From Calliphora vicina (lineage: Eukaryota > Arthropoda > Insecta > Diptera > Calliphoridae), in assembly GCF_958450345.1 (NCBI RefSeq), contig NC_088780.1:157276726-157340725 (forward strand): a stretch of DNA of 64,000 nucleotides, written 5' to 3'. A model generated the notes under the pieces. It did not search any database. It worked only from the letters and a program-made list of their open reading frames with translations, and was not told where the DNA came from. The translations under genes were made by a program, and so were the position numbers. This document shows, one piece after another, positions 47,039 to 57,485 of this stretch. Within the stretch, counting starts at the first letter, position 1. Each line of letters begins with the position of its first letter.

Positions 47039-47988
47039 GTCTTGCTGAGTACACTACAAATTGTCTCTAAAATTGTCTCAGAACACCCTCAAATTCAGAA
47101 GTTATTCTGAAAAAACCGTTTTCAGTGATGTTCGTTGACTTATCGACCTGTAGCTTAGTCAGTTTTTGTCCGACTTTAAATTTTTTAACGGATTTGGAAA
47201 GAAAACTGACTAGCCTTTAAAATGACGTGCATTTTTTGATAAATTTTTAAGTTATAAGTATTGTTTTTGTTAAGAATATCTAAAAGAAAAACAAAATTTA
47301 TCAACTTTTTTGATTTTAGTCGCTTTTCATTGAAAGTTTATAAAACTTTATACCAACATATATAGGAAATTTAGTTCTTAATAAAACATGGTTTTAATTA
47401 TTTTATTAATCGGATTAAAATTGTAAAAGTTATTCAACTTTTAATTAATACCATTTTTAGTATTTTTTTTAGCGCATATGAATAAAAACAACAAAACACT
47501 GTAGAAAACAAAATATTTGAAAAATTTTTTCGAACTTTTTTCAGAAAAGTTTAATAACTTTTGCAAATATAAACCGATTTTAACAAGTAATGTCTAATTT
47601 TTTCCCGTATAAAGTTGTCTTTAAAACACTGTGCAAAAAAGAATCGGTTTTTATAGAAAAAAATTAAATTAACTATTGTTGAATTAGAAAAATTATGAAA
47701 AAAAAAATAAAAAAGTAAAGCGAATCTTTTTATAAAAACTTACGCAATTTTTTAATTCTTTGTCTTTCCATAATTGTTTAAAATTTTTAAATCTGTCTAA
47801 AAATGTGTGAGTTAGGGGTACTAAAGAACTACGACCTACCCTAAAACTGTTTTTTCAAAATATCTCAAAATTTTGAGGGTGTTTCAAAATCTTTGAAAAC
47901 GGTTTTAGTATGTCCTCGCCTAGGTCTACAACCTCCATTAGGTCGCTTTTCAAGTTCTGACAAAAAAGTGTCATTTTGTAGCAGAGTC
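47039..47988. repeat. Dispersed repeat X, copy 2 (uninterrupted)
   Basis: Matches 40256-41958 minus the Transib-like MITE. It runs from CTTGCTGAGTACACTACAAA to GTGTCATTTTGTAGCAGAGT. At the position of the insertion (47468-47482) it reads straight through as TTTTTTTTAGCGCATATGAA, a pre-insertion or paralogous empty site. No ORF. Confidence 0.85.
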
Positions 47989-47999
47989 ATCAAAATAAA

Positions 48000-48235
48000 A
48001 TAAATTTTTCGAAAAAAATGTGCTAAAAATGCCATCTTTAAAAGAAGTTATTTCGAATAAAACTTTGAAGACCTTTCAAAAAGCACATATATAAAAGCTT
48101 ATGAACATAGAAATCTTTTAGCATCAGGAACTGTCATTCCAAGCAAAGAATGACGTTTTTTTTATCAAATAAAGCTTTTGTTTTTTTTTATAACGAAAGC
48201 TTTAACAAAATTAATTGAAAATAATTGATTTTACA
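48000..48235. repeat. AAGCTT-rich degenerate repeat, right part
   Basis: Contains AAAAGCTTATGAA, AAATAAAGCTTTTG and CGAAAGCTTTAAC and looks like the continuation of 46690-47035. No fixed period is seen. Confidence 0.4.
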
Positions 48236-50051
48236 ACAGTTTCTTATTATTCTGCTCTTTCTTACTACACTTTAATCAAATTTACTTCCTCTTAAATAAT
48301 AAATTTGCTCTTTTCCTCTAGCTTGTAAATTGCTAATTTTTTAAGTAAGAAAAGAAGTTACTTTCAAATTTAATCTCAAATCATGCCTAACAGAAATTGT
48401 TCGAAACAATTTGAATAGAGGATTTTGAAAAACTATTTTCTCTTTAAAAATGTTTACAAACCCATGTCTTCATCTCCATCAGCATTGCTGTTGTAGCCAG
48501 TGTCTATGTCATCAGAAGCATCAACTTTAATTAAAATGGATTGTCTGTGTTACTGTCTTATGCTCACTCGTATTCCACTAAATGCATTGGTTCGTTTCGT
48601 TTCGGTTTGGTTTGGCATCTTTGGTACAAATCTATTTCTATTTTCTTTTTTTTTTTTAACAAAACACTCTATTGTCTGCTGTCTCATGTGTTAGTAGGTC
48701 CTTGAAGTGTCTGCGTATGAGTGAATGAGTGAGTGAATATTTGTTTGGGGACTTGAATTTTAAAGCCCATAAGTTGGGTTTTTTTTTTCTGTTTGAATTT
48801 TGTGTTGGTTTTGCAATACTAATGTGTGTATGTTGTGTTGTTAAATCAGTTATCAATGTACACCAGCAGTGGTGGCAAGCAAGTGTTGCTCCAGTAGCTG
48901 TTGTTGCAATGGTGCAACACACACAATTTTTGGGAATCCTTAATGTGTAGCTGTAACAAGCAAATGAAGTTGACAATGATGAAAACTAAAATACACAAAC
49001 ATACAGACATACAAACATATGTAGAAATGTAGTATGTGTAGCATGTATGTATCTAAGACTGACAGTTGGTTTTCAAACGCATTATGCAGATGCGTTGCGT
49101 TGCGTGTGAGTTTATTCCAATTTTAAAGCTTCTTTATGGTGTGAAATATCTCGGAGTCTTTATGTCTTGTATCTTTGTAGATTTGTTAGCTGGTTTGTTG
49201 GCATATTTTCTTGCTGGCTGTGTGCTAGAGGTGTTTGTGTTGGGTTGCTGCTTAAATTTTTCATGCTGGTGTTGTTGTTTTTTCAATTAAACCTCTTTAC
49301 AGATTTTGACTCTAATATGCCAACATACGTCTACTAATACCCGACTAAATGTAAAAGTTCTGTTTATTTTCGATTCTTTGTTGGGTTCAATATATGTATG
49401 TATGTACTTGTAATTGTGTAACTTTATATTGGAGAGTTAAGCAGAGTACGTTTTCGTACGTATTCTATTGAGTGGTTTAATTGATAAATAGCTGAAATTA
49501 TGGTTTATTTTATAACAAGCCAGTAAAAACTTGGTTATAACTTTCAATTACTCAATGACTTACCTTTCAAAGCCTTCTACATACGGCCTATATTACATAG
49601 AAGTAGTCATTTAATGTCTTATTAATTATATACTTATCATAGTTTCTAATCATTTGCATGTGAGACCTAACTAATATCATTACTTGTAACTAGTTTTAGT
49701 GATATCAATGTAATGACTTATCTATAATTATTATCCTGTTAAAATGCTATTGTATAAGTAGTTTTTGCAGTGAAAATTTTGGTTGGAAAAGTTTTAAGAA
49801 AGTTTTGTTGCCACATTTGCTATTATTAATTGTTTGTCTTTTAATTAAATAACTTCTCAATTATACCAGGTATATTGACACTGTAGTTTGGCTCATGCAA
49901 AAACTATTGATACACATTTGAGTAGAGTTGAGGCGTTGATGGCTATAAATGTCACAGACAATAAATTTCACATCAAATGTAAAATGATTTTAAAGCTAAT
50001 TACAATAAACACAAATATTTTAGGTAATAATTTAGAAAAATACACTGTAGT
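48236..50051. other. Single-copy-looking non-coding interval
   Basis: No gene is recognised. 48.45-49.30 kb has higher GC and a TG-rich plus strand (CA-rich minus). The 106-codon minus frame at 48656-48976 (Cys/Thr/His-rich, no domain) and the overlapping plus frames are probably chance, but this is the least repeat-like stretch of the right half and could hold a UTR exon or regulatory DNA. Confidence 0.35.
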
Positions 50052-50904
50052 TATACCCTACACCACCTTAAAGTATATCAATTTGCTCAGGATCATTTTC
50101 TGAATCGATTTAGCTATGTCCTTCCGTCCGTCTGTCCGTCCATGTAAACCTTGTAATCAAACTACAGGTCACAATTTCAAAGATAATTCAATAAAATTTG
50201 GTACAATCTGTTCTATTGCCCCAAGGACGAAGACTATTAAATTTGGTTAGAATCGGTCCATTATTTCTCCTAGACCCCATACGATTGCCCTATCTGAAAA
50301 TAGTTAAGCTCTCATAAATATCTTAGTTATATAGATATCCAAACCAAATTCAGCAAGAATAAGTTTTATATAAGTCGAACTCGTCTCACCAAATTTTGTG
50401 ATGATCGGTCCACAATTAGTCAAAGCTGCCATATAGGCTCACTTCCTATAATCAATTTAACCAGCATAAATTTCTTAAAAATATTGATATTCTAAGAGAA
50501 CTCAACACAAATAATTTATATATGTATATTAGAGTTCATATGTGACCAGATCACTTCATTTGTTTTTAGGGTATCATAATTTTTCTAAAGGTTTTTGCGT
50601 AAATAAAAACAATGGCGTCATTTTTTTTTAAAAATTTTCACTCCTTGTGGTGGTTCAACGCACCTAAAGACGCGCATTTTGAGCACATTTTTCTGTAGAG
50701 CAAAAACGGTTGAATATATTGCAAACCTGATTTCACCAGTCCATCCTTAAAAATAGTTCCAAAAATCCACAACAGGATTTTTAAAAAAAGAATTTTAGAT
50801 TTTTTAAACATGAACGATGAAAATGCATTTTAAGTTTATCAAAACGGTACCAATATTTCCTTTCTATCACAACCCGTTAAAAAGTTATGTGGCTTCAAAA
50901 ATGT

Positions 50905-50945
50905 TTTGTTAAGGCACCCCAGGTTCGATCCCTGGCAGAGGACGA
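50905..50945 (+). repeat. tRNA-like T-arm (B box), SINE or tRNA fragment
   Basis: CCAGG (50919-50923), loop TTCGATC and CCTGG (50931-50935) form a perfect 5-bp stem with a 7-base loop, and GGTTCGATCCC matches the pol III B-box consensus. It is followed by CAGAGGA, as an acceptor 3' strand might be. No A box, anticodon arm or matching 5' acceptor lies upstream, so this is not a functional tRNA. A tRNA-derived SINE fragment is the best guess. Confidence 0.5.
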
Positions 50946-51360
50946 AAAATTTAAATCATGGTTTTCGAGTTTTTAAAATTAACCTCCCTCTAAACAATCC
51001 ATCCAAGAAGCCCCCTGACCACTCCTCCACCTGGAAAAGGGGATAACATCATGGAAAAGGTCAGGCAGCCCGCCAACAACAACCGATTAACGAAACTGAC
51101 ACAAGGCAATAATAACAATCGATTGAATCCTTATGGCAACATCATACATGTATACGAGGACCCCCTTCAGCAGACCAATCATCTACTTAGCTGGAACAAC
51201 AACCGTTTAAAACTGATACAAACAATCTAATGGCAACATCGTACATCCAACCATTCATATGATGAAGGACTTATCATATTATGTTGCTCTCGGCTTAAAG
51301 CTTATCATAATCTGAGAACAACATATTATGATAAAATTATTCATCATAAATATGGTTGCC

Positions 51361-51546
51361 ACAAACATATATTTGTTTACTGTAACCATGTATATGGTTG
51401 ATACAATCATGTGAATCATAAATTAACCATATTATGGTTACCACAACCATGTAAATAGTTACTGTGACTATAATATTGTTAAAAATCTTGTAACACTATT
51501 TAAATGGTTACAGTAACCATGCCCAATTATATTTTTTCTCTGCGTG
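51361..51546 (+). mobile_element. TTACTGTAACCAT-family MITE, copy 2
   Basis: TTTACTGTAACCATGTATAT at the left and GGTTACAGTAACCATGCCCA at the right are inverted relatives. The interior ACCATATTATGGTTACCACA is itself palindromic. The right end is TTTTTTCTCTGCGTGTA. About 90% identical by eye to 58986-59163. The left edge may extend into 51280-51360 (CATATTATGATAAAATTATTC). Confidence 0.7.
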
Positions 51547-52084
51547 TACATGGGAAATACGCGAAAAACAACTGCAACAATTAGTATAAGATGGAGATGC
51601 TTTGTTTAAGCCAAATTCCCCCAAATGTGGGGTAATGGAGAAAAAAATACAAAAGTCATGTCACTAAATTTCATAACGATCGGTCCATATTTAGTCATAA
51701 CTCCGATATAATGATCACTTCCGAAAATCATTTAAATGAGTATAGATTTCTTAGAAATGTTGGTATTCAAATAAAATTCAGCACAAACAGGTTTCATATA
51801 TACAAAAGTCATGCCACCTAATGTTATTGCGATTGGTCCATAATTAGATTGGTGTAGGTTATCATATGGTCGGTCTTGAGCGACTATACTTTCTTACTTG
51901 TTTTACAGATATAGTAGAGGGTAAAGCACTAATCGTCTTTCATGATTTGTTGATTTTAAATAGCAACCTAAGTTGAACTATAGAGATATTGATGTATCAA
52001 TCAAGTATGAAAGTTATTTGGGAACTTAGGAAAGTTGATTTCATCAGAAAGACGGACATGTCTATATCTGGGATCGCAAATGAA

Positions 52085-52820
52085 ACAGAAGACTTATGGT
52101 GAATGTGTTCCACGGGTTTCAATAGGCGAGAGATGGTTTGTTCGGTTCAGAAGTAGTGATTATGTCATGGAAGCCAAAGATCGCCCAGGCCAGCCGAAAA
52201 AGTTTGAAGACCATGAATTGTAGGCATTACTTCATGAAGATAGTTGTCAAACACAACAAGAGCTTGCAAACTCATTGTCAGCTACTCAAGCAGCAATTTC
52301 AAAACGTTTGCGAGCAGCAGAATTCATCAAAAAACAGGAAAATTGGGTACCATAACCGAGAGACCTTGAAAGACGATTTTGCATTTACGAAGAAAATCAT
52401 TTTTGCACCGAATCATTACTTGCGATGAAAAATGGATCCATTACGATAACCCCGGCCAACCAGCCGAATCGACACCAACGCCAAATATCCACGGCTTATT
52501 TGGTGGGACCAAAAGGGTCCTAATTATTATGAGCTGCGTGTAACCTGTAAAGAATGCAAGTTATTGGTTTAAAGCGAGTAATATGCCATAAAACGGCCAG
52601 ACATAATATTCCATTAGGACAACACTCGGCCACATTATGCAATACTTGTTAAAAACTATATAGAATGAAGTGGTTGGGAAGTTCTGCCATACCCGCTTTA
52701 TAGTCCAGACCTTGCCCCGTCCGAATATCACTTCATTTTATCGATGCAGAATGCTCTCTGTTGGATACGCTTACATTTGAAACAGAGTTTTTGGCCTTAA
52801 AATGTTGAGCAGTACAGTGA
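52085..52820 (+). pseudogene. Mariner transposase relic
   Basis: The 5' end is missing. Pieces read KTYGECVPRVSIGERWFVRF, EAKDRPGQPKKFEDHEL then a stop (TAG), AAISKRLRAAEFIKKQENWV, RIITCDEKWIHYDN-like (first Asp), HTRFIVQ and YSPDLAPSEYHFI-like coding near 52705-52740. Multiple frameshifts and small deletions. It follows the end of a split DINE copy by about 180 bp. Confidence 0.8.
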
Positions 52821-54585
52821 ATTTTGGTGGTATCTAAGACCACAAATTAAAGTAAACAAACCTCTTAATAACCCCCATTGAGTATTATTGAGTGATAGTA
52901 GCTCTTCGAACAAACTTCTTGATAGTCAGATTAAGCGCTTGGGTTATTTGTTTCCATATATTGCTCGTGATTGGCTAACTAACCTAGGACTTGGTCTTTT
53001 CTTACACTTGTCCATTAGGCTTTGGGATCATAAAGTTTGGCAAACAATCAGTCCGTTACCAGAATGGGCCTTAATGTTAAACTGTTGCAGTTCATGACAC
53101 GATGAGGACACAATCGAAGACCGGAAATTCGACATCTCAAGAATGCATGCAACACTTTTCAAACACTTTCTTGTTCAAATGAAGATAATGCAAATTTTCC
53201 GACTTAAATATTGAAGAATATTTTGCTTTTTTGAATATTGTTTCACAATTTCTGCCCCGTTTTCACAATGTGCCTGATTGTGTCCCGACTGTGAACCATA
53301 ATTCTTTAGATACTTCATGCCATTAAGTGCGATTGGATCACTGGATACCTAATCGGTATATGGACCAAGAAGGTCCTGTGTAATTCAAAAACTTTTAATC
53401 CTTCACTAATCCTAATCCTTCACTAAATATGGAAAGGTGGAAAGTAGTAAGTAGGGTCCATGACCTATGTATGACAGGTTCTCATTGTACCAGCGACGAA
53501 CATGAAAATCAGGCGATAGGGCTTACCAAATGAATACTTAGCAGTGAGCGGTTCTAGCTTTTGCTATCGTATCAAAGCGGAGAAGGTCAGTATGGTCTTT
53601 ATACTGACCTCAAATTACCAATAGATTATTCTGGGTTTGAAATCTCCTGTCATACCAAAGAGCCTACCCTGACTCCTAACATCGCTCTCACTTTCTATTC
53701 TTTATACATATATTTATTCAATCCTATCAACATTAACTAATTCAATTTCTTTCTACTTAAACTTAAACGAATATGTACAATGTGATCAAAATTCTAAGTC
53801 ATCTTAATTTATTTGCTTGAGTTGTTTCTTTTTAAGAACATTTACATTTAAAGTCAAATATGAAATTTTGTTTTATGCCACAATAAATCATCGTCTAAAC
53901 AAAAGGAATCAAGTACTTGATACTGAGAGCACCCCTTTAATAGTATTTATATGAGCTTATTTTACAAACACATTTGAATTTTGCATGCCAATTTTTTGTG
54001 TTTTTTTTTGTTGGTTTTTGTAGTCATATAAAGGTAAAGAATCCTTATGTGTAAGTATATTGGCATACATAACTTACAGGATATTAAGTTTTCCTTTGAA
54101 AAACAAATAAACAACTCGATGCAATAAAATCAAAAACTGTCTGACAAACATTATGCATTCACTCACTCACTCAATCATTCATTTATTCATTCTACTCCTC
54201 TCTGTACATATTGGTACATATTTGTTGCATTTGTGTTATATTATTGCAGTTGGTCAGAAAAATAAAATTTCATTTCAAAAATTTGATAAATTATGTTGCA
54301 AAATTGACATTTCTAAAATTGCACAAAAGCATCTAACGTATAGAGGTTTGGTAATGGGGGGCAAGCTGTGCTAATAAGTATTGTTGTTAGAGAGACATTT
54401 GGCTCAAACTATAACATATATTGCCTTGTAAAATGGTGTAATTTGTGTACAGTTGCCCTCAACTTACTCTTCCAAAATGTTGCTTTTTTAGTGAGAAAAA
54501 ATAATTTGTTCAGTAATTATAAAATTTCCATATTTTATTTGTTTAAAAAAATACGCATTTTTAAGTCATACAACCAATAGGTTTT
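52821..54585. other. Non-coding interval with an unidentified mid-GC patch
   Basis: No gene is recognised. 53.45-53.65 kb is GC-richer and holds a perfect short hairpin GGTCAGTAT-GGTCTT-ATACTGACC (about 53585-53610). A mariner-like terminal repeat (TTTTTAAGTCATACAACCAATAG) ends near 54578. The frames at 52888-53097 and 54153-54374 have no recognisable domain. Confidence 0.4.
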
Positions 54586-54839
54586 ATTTTATGGGGGATT
54601 TCATGCCAAGTGAACTAACTTTTGAAATCGATGTCTTCCGATCGGCATGAAATTGCACCAAGGTTAGTTCTATTGGATAGTAATTCAGACACAATTCAAC
54701 ACAACAAGATCGGTCAAGAACTCTCTGAGTTTTTTTAAATTTTGGCTAAACAGGTGTTTTTTTCTTATCCTTCCCAAATATTTCTTCAATCTTTTGGAAA
54801 AATAAATTTTTAAAAAAATAAACAACTTTTTTGACCATT

Positions 54840-55140
54840 CGTTTCAAATTGGGCCCTTTTTTTATCAAAAGAAAGCTTAAATATTTTACTTGAAGACCTA
54901 TTTGGTCGCTTAGTGCGATGCGAGTTGGATATCTATCAAAAATCTATGTAACTTATTTCCCTTTAGTTTTTAGCAAAATGTTGAATTTAAAAAAAAAAAT
55001 TGAAATTTTTTTTTTCCACAATCAAATTACTTGAAGACCTATTTGGTCGTTTAGTGGGATGCGAATTGGATATCTATCTATGTTTTGTAACTCAAGATAT
55101 AAATTTTTTTACTTTTATTTGGCAAAATCAAAATCTGTTT
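54840..55140. repeat. GACCTATTTGGTCGCTTAGTG tandem units, left part
   Basis: Two units each contain TACTTGAAGACCTATTTGGT, CGYTTAGTGGGATGCGARTT and GGATATCTATC (54880-54940 and 55027-55080, about 145 bp apart). A third unit (AAGACCTTTTTGGTCGCTTAGTGGGATGCGAG) lies at 57438-57473 after the DINE/Tc1 insertion. The frame at 55000-55242 is repeat sequence. Confidence 0.7.
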
Positions 55141-55189
55141 TTAGTCTTTTTTTCAAAATGGGCTCTTTTTATACCCTTTAGTGGGTATA

Positions 55190-56809
55190 CAGTGGTTGAC
55201 AAAACAATGGAAACTTTTCCAAATATTTCATTAGTGGCCTAAAATCTGAAATAATTTTTTAAAAAATTTTAACATTTTTGTAGTATTTTATTTGTATACT
55301 TTTATTAACTTAATTTAACAAAAAACAAAGGACATAATTAATTAAATTCTAAAAATGAGAAAACAAAATTAAAAGATTTCTTTATTACGGCATTGACAAA
55401 ACAATGGAAACTTAGGTGTTATTTTAAAAAATATGGTCTAAACTTTGCAATAACTCAATATTTTGTTGGGTATCCCTTATTTTTTATAACTGCTACACAT
55501 CGACGATGCATTGAATCAATTAAAGAGTCAATGGTCTCCTTTGAAATATTTTGCCATTCTCTTATAACCGCCTCCGATAAATCTTCCTTCCTGGTGTAAT
55601 TTTGGGTCCTTATTTTACGATCTACAATTTCCCATAGATTTTCTATGGGATTGAGATCTGGCTATTGGGCAGGCCACTTCAAAACACGTACCTCGTTGGA
55701 TTGTAACCACTCTGTAAATACCCTAGAGGTGTGTTACGGGTCGTTGTCGTGTTGGAATCTCCAAACTAGGGGCATATTTTCCTCAGCGTATGGATACATA
55801 ACATCGTTTAATATGGTTCAGTATCCTATACCTGTCATGGTATCTTTTATAATATGAATTGGGCCCATACCTTGCCTTGAAAAACATCCCCATACCATAA
55901 TATTGCTACCGCCAAACTTTACAGTCTTATTTGTGAACTTTGGATCTAATCTTTTTCTCTTTGGTCGTCTTACAAATGTTCTCCCATCACTGCCTCTTAA
56001 ATTGTATTTGGATTCGTCGGAATAGAGGACAGTATTCCATTTCTGTATCGACCAGTTAAAATGATCCATGGCAAATTGTTGACGAGCAGAACGGTTCTTT
56101 TTAGAAATGAGTGGTTTTTTCACAGAACGATAGCAACCAAGGCCAGCCTCATTTGCCCTGCGACTAACTGCGACTAACAACCTCTCGATGAGTTATTTTT
56201 GGGAATTTCTTGAACTCTCTCGCTATTAAATTATCTTGTCTAGGAGTAGTCTTACGAGGTCTTCCACCTCAATGTTGAGTTTTTACAGAACCGGTCTCAC
56301 GAAATTTCTTTATAATTTTTGAAACTGTTGATTTACTTATTGAATATTTGTCACAGATACTTTCTTGTTTTAAACCAGCTTTAAAATCGTTAATTATTTT
56401 ATTTTTTAAGTCTTCACAAATCTTATCTTTAGCCATTTTCGTTAACTTTGAAAAAAAAACAATTATGCGAAAAACTTAGAAAAAGAAATTGTGAAAAATT
56501 ACCAGAATTTAAAAATAAAATAACTGTAAACAGAATGCTTTTTATATCGTTCTTTTAAATATCATTTTCGTTTTACACTTCTTTCTTGCAGAAGTTTAAA
56601 AGTTTCCATTGTTTTGTCAATAGCGAAATAGTGAATATTTTTAATTCTGTTCCCTTTTTTCAGAATATAATTAATTATGTTGTTTGTTTTCCAGTTAATT
56701 TATATAAATAAAACTATACAAGTAAAATACTAAAAACAAAATTTATTTTAAAAAAATATTTTAAATTTTGGGCTATTTGGAAAAGTTTCCATTGTTTTGT
56801 CAACCAATG
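55190..56809 (-). mobile_element. Tc1-like transposon, copy B (IR/DR type)
   Basis: Ends CAGTGGTTG and CAACCAATG (one mutation) are flanked by TA at 55188-55189 and 56810-56811. Inner direct copies of GACAAAACAATGGAAAC lie at 55393-55410 and 56600-56620, outer ones at 55197-55215 and 56783-56805, giving the IR/DR layout with arms of about 210 bp. At 1620 bp it is probably nearly full length. The transposase runs on the minus strand. Confidence 0.9.
55454..56436 (-). pseudogene. Tc1 transposase pseudogene, copy B
   Basis: Starts MAKDK at 56436 and ends at TGA 55456-55454, about 327 codons, the size expected for Tc1. The longest open stretch (55818-56180) has SRRANEAGLGCYRS, VLYSDESKYNLRGS (first Asp), FGGSNIMVWGCFSRQGMGP. 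Further on, FQHDNDP carries the second Asp and DLNPIENLWEIVD the Glu, all three DD34E residues being visible. A TGA after GIGY (near 55816), a TAA in the HDNDP.HTS segment and frame damage in the N-terminal third inactivate it. Copy A retains some segments lost here and vice versa. Confidence 0.9.
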
Positions 56810-57399
56810 TATATAAGTTTGTCATTCCTTTTGTAATTTCCACAATATAGTTTTCAGACCCTATAAAGTATATATATTCTGGAGCCTTATAGAGAGGGAA
56901 GTCGATTCAGCAAATAACTTACATACACGATTCATACATCAATATATCCGGAATTCTTCCGGCTCGGTTGCTATTTAAAATCGAGAAAATCGGTCCAAAA
57001 ATGGCTGAGATATGTATGTAGAAAAAGCCAGGACAACCTCGATTTTTGATCTACATATATCTGGATTACTAAGTCATTAATATAGACAATATGGATATCT
57101 AATGATAGATATTTCAAAGACCTTTGCAACGACGTATGTATATAAGTTGGACCTACAATGGGTCAAAATCGATTTTTTTTCCCAAAATTTTTTTTCGCTA
57201 AATATTAAAAAACAAAAAAATTAAAATTTAAAAAAAAAACAATTCGAAAAATTTTTTTTTTCCAAAAAATTTAAAAAACTATTTTGGAAAAAATAAATTT
57301 TATTTACCTAAAAATATTTAAAATTTTTATTTTGAAGTTTACTTTGGTGAAGGTTCAGCCCAGCCGAATATACATAGCGCTCTTACTTGTTTTATTTTT

Positions 57400-57485
57400 T
57401 TTTCTCAAAAGAGAGCTCAGGACTTTCCCTTTAAGACCTTTTTGGTCGCTTAGTGGGATGCGAGTGGGGTATCTATCTCTGAGCT
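57400..57485. repeat. GACCTATTTGGTCGCTTAGTG tandem unit, right part
   Basis: CTCAAAAGAGAGCTCAGG then AAGACCTTTTTGGTCGCTTA and GTGGGGTATCTATC continue the repeat seen at 54840-55140, showing that the DINE/Tc1 complex landed inside the array. Confidence 0.65.

Larger units (their letters stand above)
50052..51904 (+). mobile_element. DINE-1/INE-1-like element, family B, split copy
   Basis: The 5' TATACCCTACACCACCTTAA, GAATCGATTTAGCTATGTCC and (GTCY)n near 50120-50140 lie on the left (50052-about 50530). The right part (about 51650-51904) has CATAACGATCGGTCCATATT and ends ACTTTCTTACTTGTTTT. About 1.1 kb of foreign DNA separates them (50540-51640), holding a tRNA-like T-arm and a MITE. Same family as 8150-8799. 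Confidence 0.75.
55170..57393 (+). mobile_element. DINE-1/INE-1-like family A element split by Tc1 copy B
   Basis: TATACCCTTTAGTGGGTA starts at 55170. The Tc1 insertion occupies 55190-56809. Then TAAGTTTGTCATTCCTTTTG and ACCCTATAAAGTATATATAT continue, ending CAGCCGAATATACATAGCGC..TTACTTGTTTT at 57393. The (GTCY)n tract is deleted. It is itself inserted between units of the tandem repeat at 54840-55140 and 57400-57485. Confidence 0.85.

Noticed and set aside
48656..48976. 106-codon minus-strand Cys/His/Thr-rich frame
   Set aside because: The Cys/His spacing fits no zinc-finger pattern and the sequence is CA-rich leader-like DNA.
50905..50945. Functional tRNA gene
   Set aside because: Only a T-arm is present; no A box, anticodon arm or complementary 5' acceptor lies within 80 bp upstream.
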